Positions 1 through 12,184 of a stretch of 64,000 nucleotides of DNA are shown here, in pieces. Under the pieces are notes generated by a model, which saw only the letters and a list, made by a program, of their open reading frames with translations, did no database searches and was not told the origin of the DNA. Origin of the DNA: Serripes groenlandicus (taxonomy: Eukaryota; Mollusca; Bivalvia; Cardiida; Cardiidae); the NCBI GenBank assembly GCA_031761405.1, contig JASEVX010000007.1, forward strand, positions 35,229,349-35,293,348. The letters run 5' to 3'. A program made the translations under genes and the position numbers. Numbering within the stretch: position 1 is the first letter of the stretch; each line of letters opens with the position of its first letter.

Positions 1-3000
1 TTTTCATTTTGAATGGCCCGACTTATTGTGTGATTTTTTCAGTCCACCTCCAACTTATGTTCTTTCTGCATACGGTAAGTTTATGTGGTTTGAAGAATGA
101 TGTTATCTTTAAAATTGATGATAACAATTCGTATACGTGTACAGGTATATATATATACACATATATTAGTCAAGTTTGGACACTTACTCTAGCCATTTTA
201 AGTTTTCTTTAGAAGAAATTATGGTAAGCCTGTCCGCGGATGAAAATGGTATACATTGACCGTTAATGAATCAGCATTGACTGACCCGACCGCTTTTCCA
301 CGTTGTTAAATTTATCACAACCCTGTTATGTGTTTTACTATCCACATAATCGTATTAAAACCAGACCTTAATTTCGCTAGCTCGTAATTACATCTGATGA
401 CTGTCTTTTACGAGTTGGCTCAGATTGACCTTTGCGTCAGCCAGTCAAGTTATTGCCTAGGAAATCGTTAGGCTACACAGGGGAGATAACCTATTTAAAT
501 AAACGAGAAGGAAAGAGAAACAGTGACTGGAGAGTGTTCCGTTTGTATATATCCCAAGTAGAATGTATCTTGCAATTTCATCTGACGAAACACCGAGTAC
601 CTGCTCTGAAAAGTGTATAGCGTCACTTCAAAAACGCCCTTACATAAGCTGTCGTTAGATCCAAAATACGAATAGCAAACTATCTTGGTCTAATTTCATT
701 GAGATCTTGAAATACTGCTTGCATTCTGTGTTGGCATGATAAGTTGTGCATAAATACTAGTAAAGTTAAAAGGTGTTGAATAAAGTACACCCAACGGATT
801 TGTTTCTCAATATAGTAAAACATAATTGAAATTGAACGTTTCGGGTAAAGGTTCAGTAAACTTGTTTCAAGTAGTATCAGAATGCAAAGCAGAAATGTTT
901 GCTTTGAAATTGATTGTATCTATAACCATTACACGCCGCGTCAGTGGATGCAGGTCTTACAGCAGTAATGTTTGGGTAAAGATTAATACTTTAAAATACT
1001 AATGTATGTCCAACCAATTAATTTTGTCAGGAAACAGAGCCATATCTCCTCTCATGCATAACCTTCTATATTCACCTATTCCAAACTACCCTTTTAACGT
1101 GACCTGGTCTATACAGCATGTGCTTGCAAGTAATGGGATTTGGGGGAAGCGTTTGAAATGATTTTTAGCTTTCGCAAAATTGAAATCAGAGCTTGTGATT
1201 AACAACATTGGCTTTTTTCCCCTAACTATATTGTACCTACACTCTTTTTGTAAATGAGACAGATTTACACTAATTGTAATTACTAGTTGAAACTACTTCT
1301 TTCGAGTGATACACGTTTATCAACTGGTCACATGCTAACATTTGACGGAGAATTACACCAACATTATGACGAAATGTATTAAGTGTTCTCATGAATTGAT
1401 ATATCAGACGAAGCAACGCGAACAACAGACTATTCCGAGTTGTCCTTGTCTGTATATGCAATGTTATGCATGACTTGTAGAATCTTGGTTAGTCTATCCT
1501 TATGAAGTTATATATTTGTATACATTTGAGCTAATAGCATACTAAATTATGCAGCTCAAGCAAACGATGAAAAATAATGTGAGCTTGTACAAACACATTC
1601 TTTTACCAGAGCTTTAGTACTTAGAAAGAGACCTAAGATGTTCCACCGAAGCAAAAACAAACACGAGAATAATTGCACGTCCTGGTCCACTCCTTTGTCC
1701 TTTATTTTAAGGTTGCAATAATGCTAGAATGAGTTTGGCGCAGCTCATTATCTTATACTCATATCAGATACAGATTACCATATTACGTTTCCACAACTAA
1801 GTGGAGTTAAACTTACTAAATGTCCATTGTCGAATAAGCCGTTACATAAGGACGACTGAGGTGGCTGTACCAAAGTACAGGGAGAGTATTTATTTTCTAT
1901 CATCTACATCTGCAAATGTTTAAAACACGGTAACTGTTGTGTGCGTGAATCCCTACAACAAATGATTTTTGTTTAAATCAGACCAAAATCTGAAGAAATT
2001 CATTTTAAGAAAAAGTCGTCAATATTTCATCACTAAGTAACAAATGATTTTCTGAATCACAACTGACTGTGTAGTTTTTTGTCAGATAACTAATAGGTCT
2101 CATTGGTGATTAGCATTGGCTTATTAACAATGATGTGATTCATGTAATTTACCAGTGTATTGTTTCTGTTGAAATGTCGAATGCAACTCTTTTGTTTGTA
2201 ATGTGTTTGTTTGGATATAGTATAAGGCGCTAAAACAGTACTTCAGCCGTATCACGGAGTTATTTATGTTAATCCAAAGTATAACATGAAGAGTTACCCT
2301 GACACCAGACGGTCAATCGTAATGCCACAATTACTATACTGGGTATGACCCGAATTGTCTCTTCCGCTGGTTAGGCTATCGTTACACCATATAGTCAACC
2401 GTATGTTGTAATCATAAGAACGTTGTTGATTGATGCTTCATCCTATGTAAACAATATTAACCACACCTAAACAATATCATTCAAATCGATAAGCGTGTCT
2501 CATTTTATTTTAAAATGGCAGTGTTTAAAATAACATTGTAAATATGCAGTATTTAAAATAACATTGTAAATATGCAGTATTTAAAATACCATTGAAGAAA
2601 TGCGATAAGAAATATTTAAAAACAAGCAATATTTGGACCACCTCTGTGTTCAAATGGCTCTCGAATAGTCGAACAACAAACACTAGTGTTATTGATGTCA
2701 AGTAAACTTTACCATATGGTTTATGTAACGTTATAAAACACAATCTTCAAGGAAAACACAATTCCCATAAATATTCGATAACAATATTTTGTAAATTATT
2801 TTATCGTTATTGAGCAAACCTCAAGCTTTAAACATATTTAATATGAAAATAACATACTTCACCTTTAAATATACCTGCTCTTCTAAATCCGAAGATAGAC
2901 TTCCTCTACCATCTAATGTCAATCATGACATATATTCCCTCCTCTTAAACAAAGACTTACTTATTACACGTTATTTACACCTATCACAATAAATCGTATA

Positions 3001-4190
3001 TACATTAAATGATAAAATACTTGTTCTGCCTGTTGCATACAGCTGAACCCTTTTTCATCGCATGACATGTTGTAAATAAGTAAAATAAAAAATAAAAAAC
3101 AATCCTAAAAAAAGGCATCATAATTAAATCAGCATCATAACCTCATTGGAAAGCATCTGATCATAATGAGTAAGTGGGTAAAGGGAGGTTAACCATGAGA
3201 TAATGGAGTTAAGTAATTCATCGATTATTCCCCTTCAAATACAACAAAATCGATAGCACACTTCAGGCATCTGCTCGTAAAAACGAAACTTGGCCGCTAA
3301 ACTTACATCATCAATACAGATATTACGAGAACGAAACACAATGTTTTCAGTCCTCAATATTACAAACAACTAATTTTATAAATGAGTTCAGCACTCAAAA
3401 TGCTTTCAATGTCCTAAAGCACATACACTATCAATAAACGCGAGCAGATACTGCACAGATGTGTAGAATAATGTTCAATCTTTTTTTATATTCACACTTA
3501 CATCGTGATTACGTAGTTTCTTTGCCATAAAGAACCAACAACTGAGCGTTGAGCTCAAGTCGCATTTGTTTAATTGGCCCCGGAATAGTCAACACCAATG
3601 AACCTCAAAACCATGTTCCAGAACAGTACTAATATACACAAGATGAGCAATATTATAAAATCAATGCAACTCGTTACATGCCATTTTGGAAGTATGTTTA
3701 AAATCATAAAGTAATTCAAAAATAACTATAGACACGTTTCGAATTTCGATTCTTCAGAATTAAATAAGTTTCATTGACTTCAATATCTAGTGTTTTTAAC
3801 ACAAAAGCATCAGTTAATATATAATATATTTATTTGATTGTGCGGTAAGGTTCGGACGAAATTAAATAATGATATAATAAAATATATGATATACTTTTCC
3901 TAGTTTAACCTCGCTGTAAAAAAAAAAATATCTGAAATTTCGGTCCATTCTTTTTGCGTCGTCGTTAAATCTTTGCTACGTGATATATGTATTGTTGAAG
4001 GCTCCCTTATTCGTTAGTCATGGATTATTCTCTGTGAGTGTAATTAATCACCAGTTTGTCAGATTTAGCTTTGAAATGATCTATTACAAGCAATTACATA
4101 AATACTATTTTAGACGTCGCAAGACATAAATTCGTAAACATAACATATTTTCCAAGAAATAATATAATGTTTATTTTTAATTACATGTTG
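1..4190. other. Gene-free AT-rich intergenic DNA
   Basis: No coding region, splice-bounded exon or RNA gene could be supported here. The open frames are short, have no recognisable motif and match chance in AT-rich DNA. The only structured segment is the small tandem repeat at 2524-2591. Confidence 0.6.
2524..2591. repeat. 28-bp tandem repeat, about 2.4 copies
   Basis: The unit starting TTTAAAATAACATTG repeats at 2524, 2552 and 2580 (period 28). The copies are nearly identical, so the duplication is recent. No function is implied. Confidence 0.85.
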
Positions 4191-4560
4191 GCATGCATTA
4201 TGATGGTGTATATCGGATGATATAAAAAGTTGCATCTCATGGCAATATGTATCTGTATAGATATATTGTTAATATGATATTCGATATGCATTATCATGGT
4301 GTATATCGGATGGGATAATATGTTGTATCGCATGGCTTGCGATCGTCAACTCTTTTCACTGCTTATTGTTAACTCATTAATTTACGAGTGTATGTATGTG
4401 TATATATGGTTTTATATCACATGAGATGTAATGGACACTGTTTAACAAATCCTTTTGTGTTATATAATGCATAATGTTTGTCGCATTTGTTAAATATTTT
4501 TGTTAAATATTTTTGTATTATGGGCCGGAGGCCTAGATTGCTGAATAAAGAATTGAATTG
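4190..4560 (+). repeat. Repeat remnant with a retroelement-like 3' tail
   Basis: A diverged direct repeat with period about 93 bp starts at 4193 and 4286 (shared ATGCATTAT.ATGGTGTATATCGGATG). It is followed by a GC-richer stub (GGGCCGGAGGCC near 4524) and the tail TGAATAAAGAATTGAATTGAA. A short poly(A)-signal-like motif followed by a simple-repeat tail is typical of a non-LTR retroelement 3' end. No coding part of such an element is visible upstream, so the family cannot be named. Confidence 0.4.
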
Positions 4561-5087
4561 AAAAAAATAGTGAACATGTATTCATTTAGTATTTTCAATA
4601 GACATTTGACGTTTCTATAGTGAACGATTTATCTAAACACGCATCCAATCGCAGAAAGGGAGGATTCATTCATAAAAAAAAAGCTGCTTTTCACCAGATG
4701 TAAAAGTACGGGAATTGTAGGACGCCGCGTCGAAAAGAACTTCACGATGTCTTACCGACGTCTTCTCATCACAATTTGATTTCTTCAATACCAGAATGGA
4801 CTGCAGTTAAATTTACTTTTTTTTTAAATCTTGATGAAGACCAATGGGTCAACATTTTGAAAATTAGAGAGTTGTATTGATAAATAGTGCTTTTTCCCTT
4901 TGGAAGACCTAATATACAAAGATAAATATAAAAAATTGTACCATTTACATAAAGCTGCTAAAATATGATAACAAGTTAATGTCGTATTGCAAGCAATACA
5001 AAAATCCCCTACTGGACGAGGACAGCACATTGTGTATTGTATGTGCATTTGTTGATAACAAACAGCAATGTACTGATTGCATTTTGG

Positions 5088-5852
5088 ATACAGTCCTATC
5101 AAACATTTCTCATTTCAACCTTTGACCGGTTAGTGTGACCTGGACCTTCCAGTTACAGGCCTGTGTCGTGTGTGCCACATGTCACCTCATCATGGTGAAC
5201 ATCTTTGCCCAGTAACTTAGGAATTCTGTGATGCATGGTTTCTTATTAAAAACCTTTGACCTCTAAGTGTGACCTTGGCCTTTGAGGTACAGGCCTGTGT
5301 CGTGTGTGCCACATGTCACTTCATCATGTCGAACATGTGTGCCCAGTAACTTAGAAATACTATGATGCATGGTTGAAATGTGGGCCGGACAAGGTACAGT
5401 CCTATCAAATAGTACTCATTTTGACCTTTGACTTCTACGTATGACCTTGACATTTGAGGTACATGCCTGGGTCTTAAGCATGACACGCCGCCTCATCATG
5501 GCTAACGTTTCTGTCAAGTTTCTTGAAAATCCTATGATGCATTGTGGAGATGCTGGCCGGACAAGGTTTTCCTATCAAACAGTACTCATTTTGACCTTTG
5601 ACCTCTAAGTGTGACATTCACATTTGAAGTACAGGCCAGGGTTTTGTGCGCGATACGCCGCCTCAACAATGTTAACGTTTGTGCCAAGTTTCTTAGAAAT
5701 CCTATGATGCATGGTTAAGATGCGGACAAGGTTATGTGGGACTGACAGACATACAGACAGACGGACAGATGGACAGACAGACGAACAGACAGTCAGACGG
5801 AATCGACCCAAACTATAGTCCCCAAACCGATCTTCGATCGGTAGGGGACTAA
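5088..5852 (+). mobile_element. Pearl-like / Helentron-type non-autonomous repeat, copy 1
   Basis: Four diverged monomers of about 150-170 bp (starting near 5091, 5250, 5397 and 5567) share the core TTTGACCTTTGACCTCTAAG and CCTATGATGCATGG. They are followed by a GACA/GACG-type tetranucleotide tract (5743-5800) and a strong hairpin (TAGTCCCC...accgatc-ttc-gatcggt...GGGGACTA, 5815-5852). The element ends CTAA followed by T. Tandem core, microsatellite and terminal hairpin are the layout of the bivalve pearl family; a hairpin followed by CTRR is the 3' signature of Helitron-type elements. Non-coding. The minus-strand Ser/Val/Cys-rich frame over the tract is an artefact of the repeat. Confidence 0.75.
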
Positions 5853-6229
5853 TAACTTATGTCTATTTCAAACATTAATGTACCAGAGAGTTAAATGATT
5901 AAATCTTTTGTGAAACACACCTGGTGAACTATGTAGCAAAATGCATGTTTGGTAGATGGCATTGATGATGATGATGCGTTAGCAGTTCCCGTGTTTATCA
6001 ACACTACCAAAGAGTAAATGCAAAATCGAGCAAGGTAAAAGTAAAACTATCAATTTCCATATGCCGCAATCATAGTGTCACGTTTTGGCCTCGCCATTGT
6101 GTCCCGTTTCTGACACCCACGATTTAGCAAATTTCAGCGGGCTGCCAGGATATGCCACGTTGTTTCCACGTCATATCCACGTGCTAGTTACGCTGTATTC
6201 CCGTTGTGACACAATTTAAAGGTTATTGA

Positions 6230-7555
6230 TGAATCACAGGCCGGGTTTAGAAAAAACTATACAACCACAGATAATATATTTACGTTAATGGCGTTAGGGC
6301 AGAAGTATCTGTCAAAGAGTAAAGGTCATTTTTATTGTATTTTTGTTGATTTTGCTAAAGCAGTTGATAGTATTCAACACCAAAAACTGTGGAATGCTTT
6401 TGCAGAAAAAATGTTGATGGAATGTTCCTTTGCATTTTACAGTTGTACGTCTACAACAATAAATTCATTATATTGAACAGTTTTGTACATCTGTTAATAT
6501 GATAATTAATCGTGATGAAACAAAACTTATTTTTTTAGAAATGTAAAGCAAACATAGAAATGGACTTTTTGTGGGAATACTATAGATATTGTTAAATCTT
6601 ATAAATATTTAGGTGTTTATTTTACGCCGAAACTATTATGGTCAAAAACACAAGAAATGTTAGCATTGCAAGGTATTAAATCTGTTGCATGTATATTTAG
6701 ATTCCAGCGTAAATTTAGACATTTAAATTCTGTAAATATGTTTAAAGGTTTTGATGCAATGGTTAAACCTATACTATACTATATATACTCACACGAAAAA
6801 GAAAGTGTGCACTTGGTTAGAGGGATTTTTTTTATATTTTGCTTCTATAAGTATAAAAAATGTCCCTCTAACCAAGTGCACATTTTTGGTATCAAAATGT
6901 GCAAAAATGTATTGGCTATACGATGTTTTACTTTTAATTGAAATTTGATAATTATCAGAACATTGTTTTACGTGTGAATTACGTAGGGGTGAAAAGTAAA
7001 AGTTGCATATTTGTAATGGTTTGTAACTGCTTTTTTGTCTACGGATATTTGTCAAGTTACGTGACAATTTATCAGTATCTCTTGTGGCCTCCTCCTGTGG
7101 GTAAATGGGTGCAATGTGTGAAGGATTATTTTCTTCACTCATGATGATAAATCCGTATATAATCTAAACTTTGTAACAAAAAAAGTTATGCCCAATTTAA
7201 AAGTGCACATTTTCTTTTTCGTGTGAGTATATATATGTTATTATTCTGAGATTTTGGGTTATAAATATGTTGAAAAAATCGAAAAAGTTCAAATCAATTT
7301 GTGTAAACAATATTGTAATTTATCACAAAACACATCTGATATTTTAGCTTTAGGAGAATGTGGTAGATTACCTCTATGTATATCTTATATCCCACATTGT
7401 ATAAAGTGCTGGTTAAAAATATTACGTATGGAAAACCATAGATATCCTAAACAATGTTATAATATGCAAAAACAATTTGATGAGGCTGGTAGAAGAACTT
7501 CTGCTAGTGATAATAAAGAATTATTATTTACGTACGGTTTTGCGTATGTTTGGAT
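6230..7555 (+). pseudogene. CR1/L2-group non-LTR reverse transcriptase, split by a MITE
   Basis: Three blocks in the same orientation read as reverse transcriptase and thumb. 6236-6478 has the RT core (ESQAGFRKNYTTTDNIF, then FVDFAKAVDSIQHQKLW, the first catalytic Asp region). 6590-6780 has SYKYLGVYFTPKLLW and ends MVKPILYY. 7235-7555 resumes with SEILGYKYVEKIEKVQ and continues through conserved C-terminal sequence. The break at 6780/7235 is exactly a 454-bp MITE, and removing it rejoins the motif KPILYY-SEILGY. Stops and frameshifts lie in 6480-6600. The 5' part (endonuclease) and the YADD box are missing. Its 3' side abuts the I-clade element that begins at about 7556, so one was truncated by or inserted next to the other. 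The clade is judged from motif wording only. Confidence 0.75.
6781..7234. mobile_element. 454-bp MITE with 34-bp terminal inverted repeats
   Basis: The terminal repeats at 6781-6814 and 7201-7234 (starting atatatactcacacgaaaaa) match over 34 bp with one mismatch. The element interrupts a reverse-transcriptase frame that resumes correctly on the other side. The flanks are TA-rich, consistent with a TA target duplication, although the AT run hides the exact edge. Just inside the left end is a second perfect 19-bp inverted repeat (6807-6825 with 6863-6881). The interior has no transposase, so the element is non-autonomous. The open frames inside it are chance. Confidence 0.85.
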
Positions 7556-8430
7556 CCTCAAACCCTTCATTTCCCCGCTTTCTATAGATCGAATTCTACG
7601 TAGCTGAACCGCTTATATCTCCTCTTTCACATTTCGTCATCGAGAAATGTTGCTGGTTCACCTAAGTCTTTAAACAAATTAAAACTAAGTGCTCTTCTGA
7701 TTGAAGTTGAGAAGAAAGCACATGCTGACAATGTTTCGAAATTTAAAACTTTTTTCAACATTTGTACCAAATGCTCAACCTTGATACTCTTTATATGTCA
7801 AAAGGAATAATCCGATGCCCAAATATTTCTGGGGTTTCGGAGGAAGAAATTGTTGCTGAACTGGCCGACCAATTGGTCGTCTTATCAGAAGAATGACTTC
7901 CTACAGGGACAATATCAAGAGACCAACACATACCGTAGTGCTTACATTTAACACTGCTATTTTGCCAAGATCACTTAAAGTAAAGTTAGATACTTAAATG
8001 TCCTGATTGACATGTACATCCCTAATTTCTAGCAATGCTACGACTGTTATAAGTATGGGCACCAAGAATGTTAATGTCGAAAAGCTACAGTAGAAAAGGT
8101 ATGACGCCGTTGACTTGCATTGTGTTCAGGATATGATGCAGATGTGAATGACTGTAAAAGGTCACTTAAATGTTTAAACGGTGTTGGTGAGCATTATTCT
8201 ACCTCCCTCTCCTGCCTTGTGTGGAAACGGGGGAAGGAAATTGTTACCATCAAATGCAAAAAAGGTCTTTCTTTTGCCGAGGCGAAGACAATTGTTGAAG
8301 CCCGTTATAATTTGACCACTTCATATGCTTACGTCACGAAAAGTAACAATTCTAAGACCGTGGAAAAGAATGATGATATTCCCGAGACTAGTGTAGATGT
8401 TCAAACAGAACCTATCAAAGGTATTTAACA
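7556..8430 (+). pseudogene. I-clade element 1: ORF1 (gag-like, zinc knuckle)
   Basis: This is the decayed nucleic-acid-binding ORF1 of an I/Nimb-type non-LTR retrotransposon. Pieces recognisable across frame shifts are: the N-terminal part (VAGSPKSLNKLKLSALLIEV, about 7650-7710); a middle part with SKGIIRCPNISGVSEEEIV (about 7798-7855); VDMYIPN-like text just before a CCHC knuckle QCYDCYKYGHQEC with a shortened last spacing (about 8033-8070); and an open C-terminal stretch at 8120-8428 with CLVWKRGKEIVTIKCKKG, a wording typical of this ORF1 family after the knuckles. Several stops and frameshifts show it is dead. It lies directly upstream of the endonuclease remnant, in the expected order. 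Confidence 0.75.
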
Positions 8431-8736
8431 AAATCAATTGTTTTGCCATACAAAATAAAAAGTATAGCCCAAAACCATCAACTTCTAGCTAAAAACACAC
8501 TCAAAAGAGTCGAATAAAAACAAAGTTCAAATAAAGTGGTTAAGTCGGATCGTATTCCCAAAGGATCCGATGACCCAATTAAAAACCATAACCGCTTCCA
8601 GTGTCTTAAAGAAGACATGGACGCAGAAAATACTATTGCAGAAAACAATGACCATGGTAACATTACAAGATTACCTTAACAAAAACGATTATATCCATAC
8701 TTCCTATTCTGTGTGCTGTCTTACTCATAAATATAC

Positions 8737-9340
8737 AATGATAATGAGTAACACTATTATACAATTGAATTGTCGAGGTTTAAATTCGTATTTTGAAGAG
8801 TTATACTTACTTATCGATGAATATAAACCAGTAGCACTTTGCTTACAAGAAACTTTCTTGACAGATTTTGACAAATTGACACTAAAGTGTTACTACACAT
8901 CCTCTTGCGTTGGTGACCGTGCTTGTGGTGCGGTTGCTGTAGTTGTTAACAACTCAGTCCCGCATAAGCTTATACATCTCTAATAACAAAGTAGTGATTT
9001 TGTGTTCATTGTACCTCCCAACAAGTATGCCGCAAGATATACATTAATCAAACAACCTCATCTCTCAATTCCCCTAACCCTTCATTTTAATGAGGGATTC
9101 CAATTGCCAGAATAGATTGTGGAGATGTAACGACACCAGTATAAAGGGTCGAATGTTAGATAATTTTATTTTTAAACAAGATCTTTATCTTTTAAATGGA
9201 AAATCATATACATACTTGCACCCTGCTACTGGTTCTTACTCATCTCTTGATCTTGCTGTTTGTAGCCCTAATATAAATGTTGATTTACTCATTGAGGGCT
9301 GCAGCCGACCTTCGTGGAAGTGATCATTTCCCTTCAATTA
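8737..9340 (+). pseudogene. I-clade element 1: ORF2 endonuclease (EEP) remnant
   Basis: This is the N-terminal apurinic-type endonuclease of ORF2. 8743-8980 carries IIQLNCRGLNSYFEELYLL and VALCLQETFL; the N of LNCRG and the E of QET are the usual catalytic positions. 9090-9323 carries NRLWRCNDTSIKGRMLDNF and YLHPATGSYSSLDLAVCSP, the S-x-x-D block before the final SDH. The frame breaks between the blocks and again before the RT, so it is inactive. The start at 8737-8746 is chosen because endonuclease homology begins there. Confidence 0.8.
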
Positions 9341-11200
9341 TCACTGAAACTGGCCGCTCTGAGGCGATGGATGCTCCACAAAGCGAACTGCAATTTATTC
9401 CAGAGTGATCAATCCAGTACTCCGGATGCTTTTTTGAATTGTGATGATCCTTCACAACTTTTATTTCATGTATTTATCAGGCAGTTCAAGGGGCAATACC
9501 GCAAACTTCGACAACTCCAAAGCGCCCTCTAAAACCCTGATGTAGTGAGGATTGTAGCATGTTATAGACACACGCAAATCGGCTCTTGAGCTGAGGCCAA
9601 CTCAGGAAAATCATGTAAAGTTTAAAAAAGCTCGAGCAAAATCTCTCAAAACTATTAAACAAAGTAAACATGCGTCTTGGAGACGGTATGTATCTAAGTT
9701 TGACTCTAGATCATCTGTCAAAAAGTCATGAGATATGATAATAAATCCAAACGCAAGTTCCAGTAGTTTTAATCATCTGGACACCCCAGACGGTGTTGCT
9801 ATTGCAAAAAAAATATATTACCAATGCTTTGGCAGATTCCCCTGCGCAAAAGTCGTGTTCTTCAAAATGTTCCCCAACAGTTCAAACATTTCAACAGATG
9901 GAGAAAAGAAAACTTACTTTTATATCAAAGAATGAAGAGACCTACAATAAACCTTTTACGTTAAAATAATTAAAAACGGCTCTTAAGAAATGGCATGATA
10001 CCGCCGCGGGTTCAGATTATATACAGTATGTATTACTTAAACTTTTACCTTTTATGGTCCCTTTCTTGTTAACTTGACGATTATAATCAGGTTTTGGCGA
10101 ACGGGAAATCTCCCGAGGTCCTGGAAAGAGGCCATCGTTATTCCAGTTCCCAAATATGGCTGGACAGTGGTGCAGAGGTAGAGCGTCGGCCTCTCGTATC
10201 AAAGGTCCCTGGTTCGAGTCCCGTGATGAGCGGGTCCTTACTTTGTGATTTTTCCACACAAACGGCGCGAGTACTGGTGAAGTCTCCAGGAAGCAGACAT
10301 CGAGCGAGATTAATCTAAGCCCAAGGCTTGTTTCGCAATTGATGTAAAATAAATAAGTTTAAACTAAACTAAATATGGTAAAGATAAAACTAATCATGGG
10401 AATTGACGTCCTATAGCCTTAACCAGCTGTATATGTAAAACGATGGATAAAATGGTGAACGACAGACTTGTTTGGTTTCTTGAAAAGAACAAACTTGTGA
10501 CAACTGTCCCTTCTGGTTTTCGTAAACATAGAAGCACAGTAGATCCTTTGATCCGTTTTGAAACTGTTATCCGTGATCCTTTAATTAAAACTAAGACAAA
10601 AAGAAAGTGCATATGACACATGGAAGTATGAAATTAAAAGTGACCTCTATGATTTTGGCATATGAGGTTGCCTTGCTTATTTTTTTTCTGCATTTTTAAC
10701 TAACCGTCAGTCCAACGTTCGTGTTGGTGATACTTTTTCTGATCCACACGAACAGGATATGGGTGTTCACGAGGGATATATTATTTCTGTTACACTTTTT
10801 AGTGTTAAAATGAATAACATTATCAAATATGTTAACCATGTATTTGAATGCTTCTTTTCATATGTTGATGGTTTCTGTATTTTATCCAGATCTAAACAAA
10901 TGCATGCAATTGAAAGACAATTGTAACAAGTTTTAAATATTTGGCAAAAATGGTCAAACGAAAATGGCTTTAAATTTTCTAGAAGCAATACCAAATGTAT
11001 GCACTTTTGACAGATTTATAAACACCACCTAGATCCTGATTTTACACTAGATGGCACTCGTATTAAAAATGTGCCTGAGTTCAGATTCCTTGGTCTATTA
11101 TTTGACCCAAAAACTGACTTTTATTCGTCATGTAAATTACCTTAAAAATAAATGCCAAAAAGCTTTAAATTGTTGACGCGTTGTGTCTGAAATGGACTGG
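9341..11200 (+). pseudogene. I-clade element 1: ORF2 reverse transcriptase remnant
   Basis: This is a heavily broken RT. It includes RPIALTSCICK and NDRLVWFLEKNKLVTTVPSG (about 10400-10520) with the conserved SGFRKHRST block, then YVDGFCILSRS-like sequence and VPEFRFLGLLFDPKTDF (about 11070-11120). A tRNA-derived SINE (10160-10370) splits the conserved IPVPKYGKDK.NHGN.RPIALT motif and explains the largest gap. Many stops and frameshifts, and no intact catalytic YxDD box. Confidence 0.7.
10160..10370 (+). mobile_element. tRNA-derived SINE (family S1) inside element 1
   Basis: A 211-bp insertion flanked by the 8-bp target duplication AAATATGG (10152-10159 and 10371-10378). The head has an A box (TGGTGCAGAGGTAGAGCG) and a B box (GGTTCGAGTCCC) spaced as in a tRNA. 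The body carries GCGCGAGTACTGGTGAAGTC and the tail is an A/T-rich simple stretch. Removing it restores the RT motif across the junction, so it is younger than the retrotransposon. A diverged copy of the same family lies at 20130-20290 on the opposite strand. Confidence 0.9.
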
Positions 11201-11279
11201 GGACCTAAATAAGATGATGTATGTATTGTCTATGGCTCAGCACGAAGGTCATACCTTTATAAATTGATACCATTCACCA

Positions 11280-11810
11280 TCAGGGCTTACGGCTAGCCAT
11301 GCGCGCTTTTAGAACATAGCCCGTCAAAAGTATCTATGTAGAAGCTGTAGAACCATCCTTTAATTCATGCCGACAAAAAAAATTAGCTATGCAGTATTCT
11401 TTTTAAATATATAGCTTTATTAGCCACGTGCATTGATATATGGTCGTGGCCATCCTCCCTCATACCTTAGAATATATATGTTTTAGTAAAACTATATTAG
11501 TATATAAAGTTTATATTTTTTAAACACTTAAGTCTAATCCTTCAAGTCCCACTCATATAGTTGTTTTGAACCCTATATACAAGGAATTGTTTTTGAAGAA
11601 AGAACGGGTAATACCGCATTTTGGTAACCATTACGGACCCGATATCGCTAAGCTTGATGGTGATTTTGAAGACATCGCCAAGCAGGAGATTTCAGATGCT
11701 CCGCCTTGGACTTTTAATAGTCCAGCATTCATTTATGAGCTTGCGACCGATAAAAAGGCCTGCACAATTCTAATTGTTTTTAAATCCAAGTATATGAAAA
11801 ATTAAAAGTA
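11280..11810 (+). pseudogene. I-clade element 1: ORF2 region between RT and RNase H
   Basis: This is the post-RT connector. 11280-11400 matches the block that element 2 and element 3 spell GLRLALGAFRTSP, here decayed. 11530-11800 reads PSSPTHIVVLNPIYKELFLK and then FEDIAKQEISDAPPW, matching the equivalent region of element 3 (53790-53900). A short insertion at about 11409-11522 interrupts it. Confidence 0.7.
11409..11522. mobile_element. Short (about 115 bp) inserted repeat, family F1
   Basis: The conserved ORF2 connector of element 1 is interrupted here; coding similarity resumes at about 11521. The segment carries GGTCGTGGCCATCCTCCCTCATACCTTA, which recurs at 20455-20510 with little change. 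The flanks show a possible TTTTTAAA duplication. Non-coding; the class is unknown. Confidence 0.5.
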
Positions 11811-11819
11811 ACTAATTCA

Positions 11820-12184
11820 ACTTTGAGCGTATTTATACAGATGGTTCTAAGGATGGCAAAAGAGCTGCTACTACCGCAGTTCCTGATGGCGATGTGATAA
11901 CATTTCGGCTACCTGATAATTCTTCTGTTTATTCCGACGAATTAAAGGCAATACATTTATCTTTGGACTACATTCAATCAGGATGTTATTGGTTGTATAT
12001 CATTTGTACAGACGCATTGTCTGCCATGCAGGCACTTCAAAATGTTGAAATTAAAAATCCTCTTGTTGTTACCCTCCTGTCTAAGCTAGTATGTATTTGT
12101 GCAACATCACATGTTGTATTTTTCTTGATCACCAGTTGCATGGGTATTATAGGTAATGAGAAAGCAGACAAGCTGCTAAATTAA
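11820..12184 (+). pseudogene. I-clade element 1: RNase H domain
   Basis: This frame reads YTDGSKDGKRAATTAV (first catalytic Asp in the TDGS motif), then SVYSDELKAIHLSLDYIQSG (the catalytic Glu helix), then IICTDALSAMQALQN (the second Asp), and later GNEKADKLL at the C-terminal motif. RNase H in ORF2 is diagnostic of the I superfamily and separates it from the CR1/L2 types elsewhere in this window. The frame is nearly open, but stops flank it and the element as a whole is dead. Confidence 0.85.

Noticed and set aside
5605..5811. 68-codon minus-strand frame rich in Ser, Val and Cys
   Set aside because: Translation of the GACA/GACG tract of a pearl-like repeat.
6789..7142. 117-codon minus-strand frame
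   Set aside because: It lies entirely inside the MITE, has no motif and runs over the hairpin.
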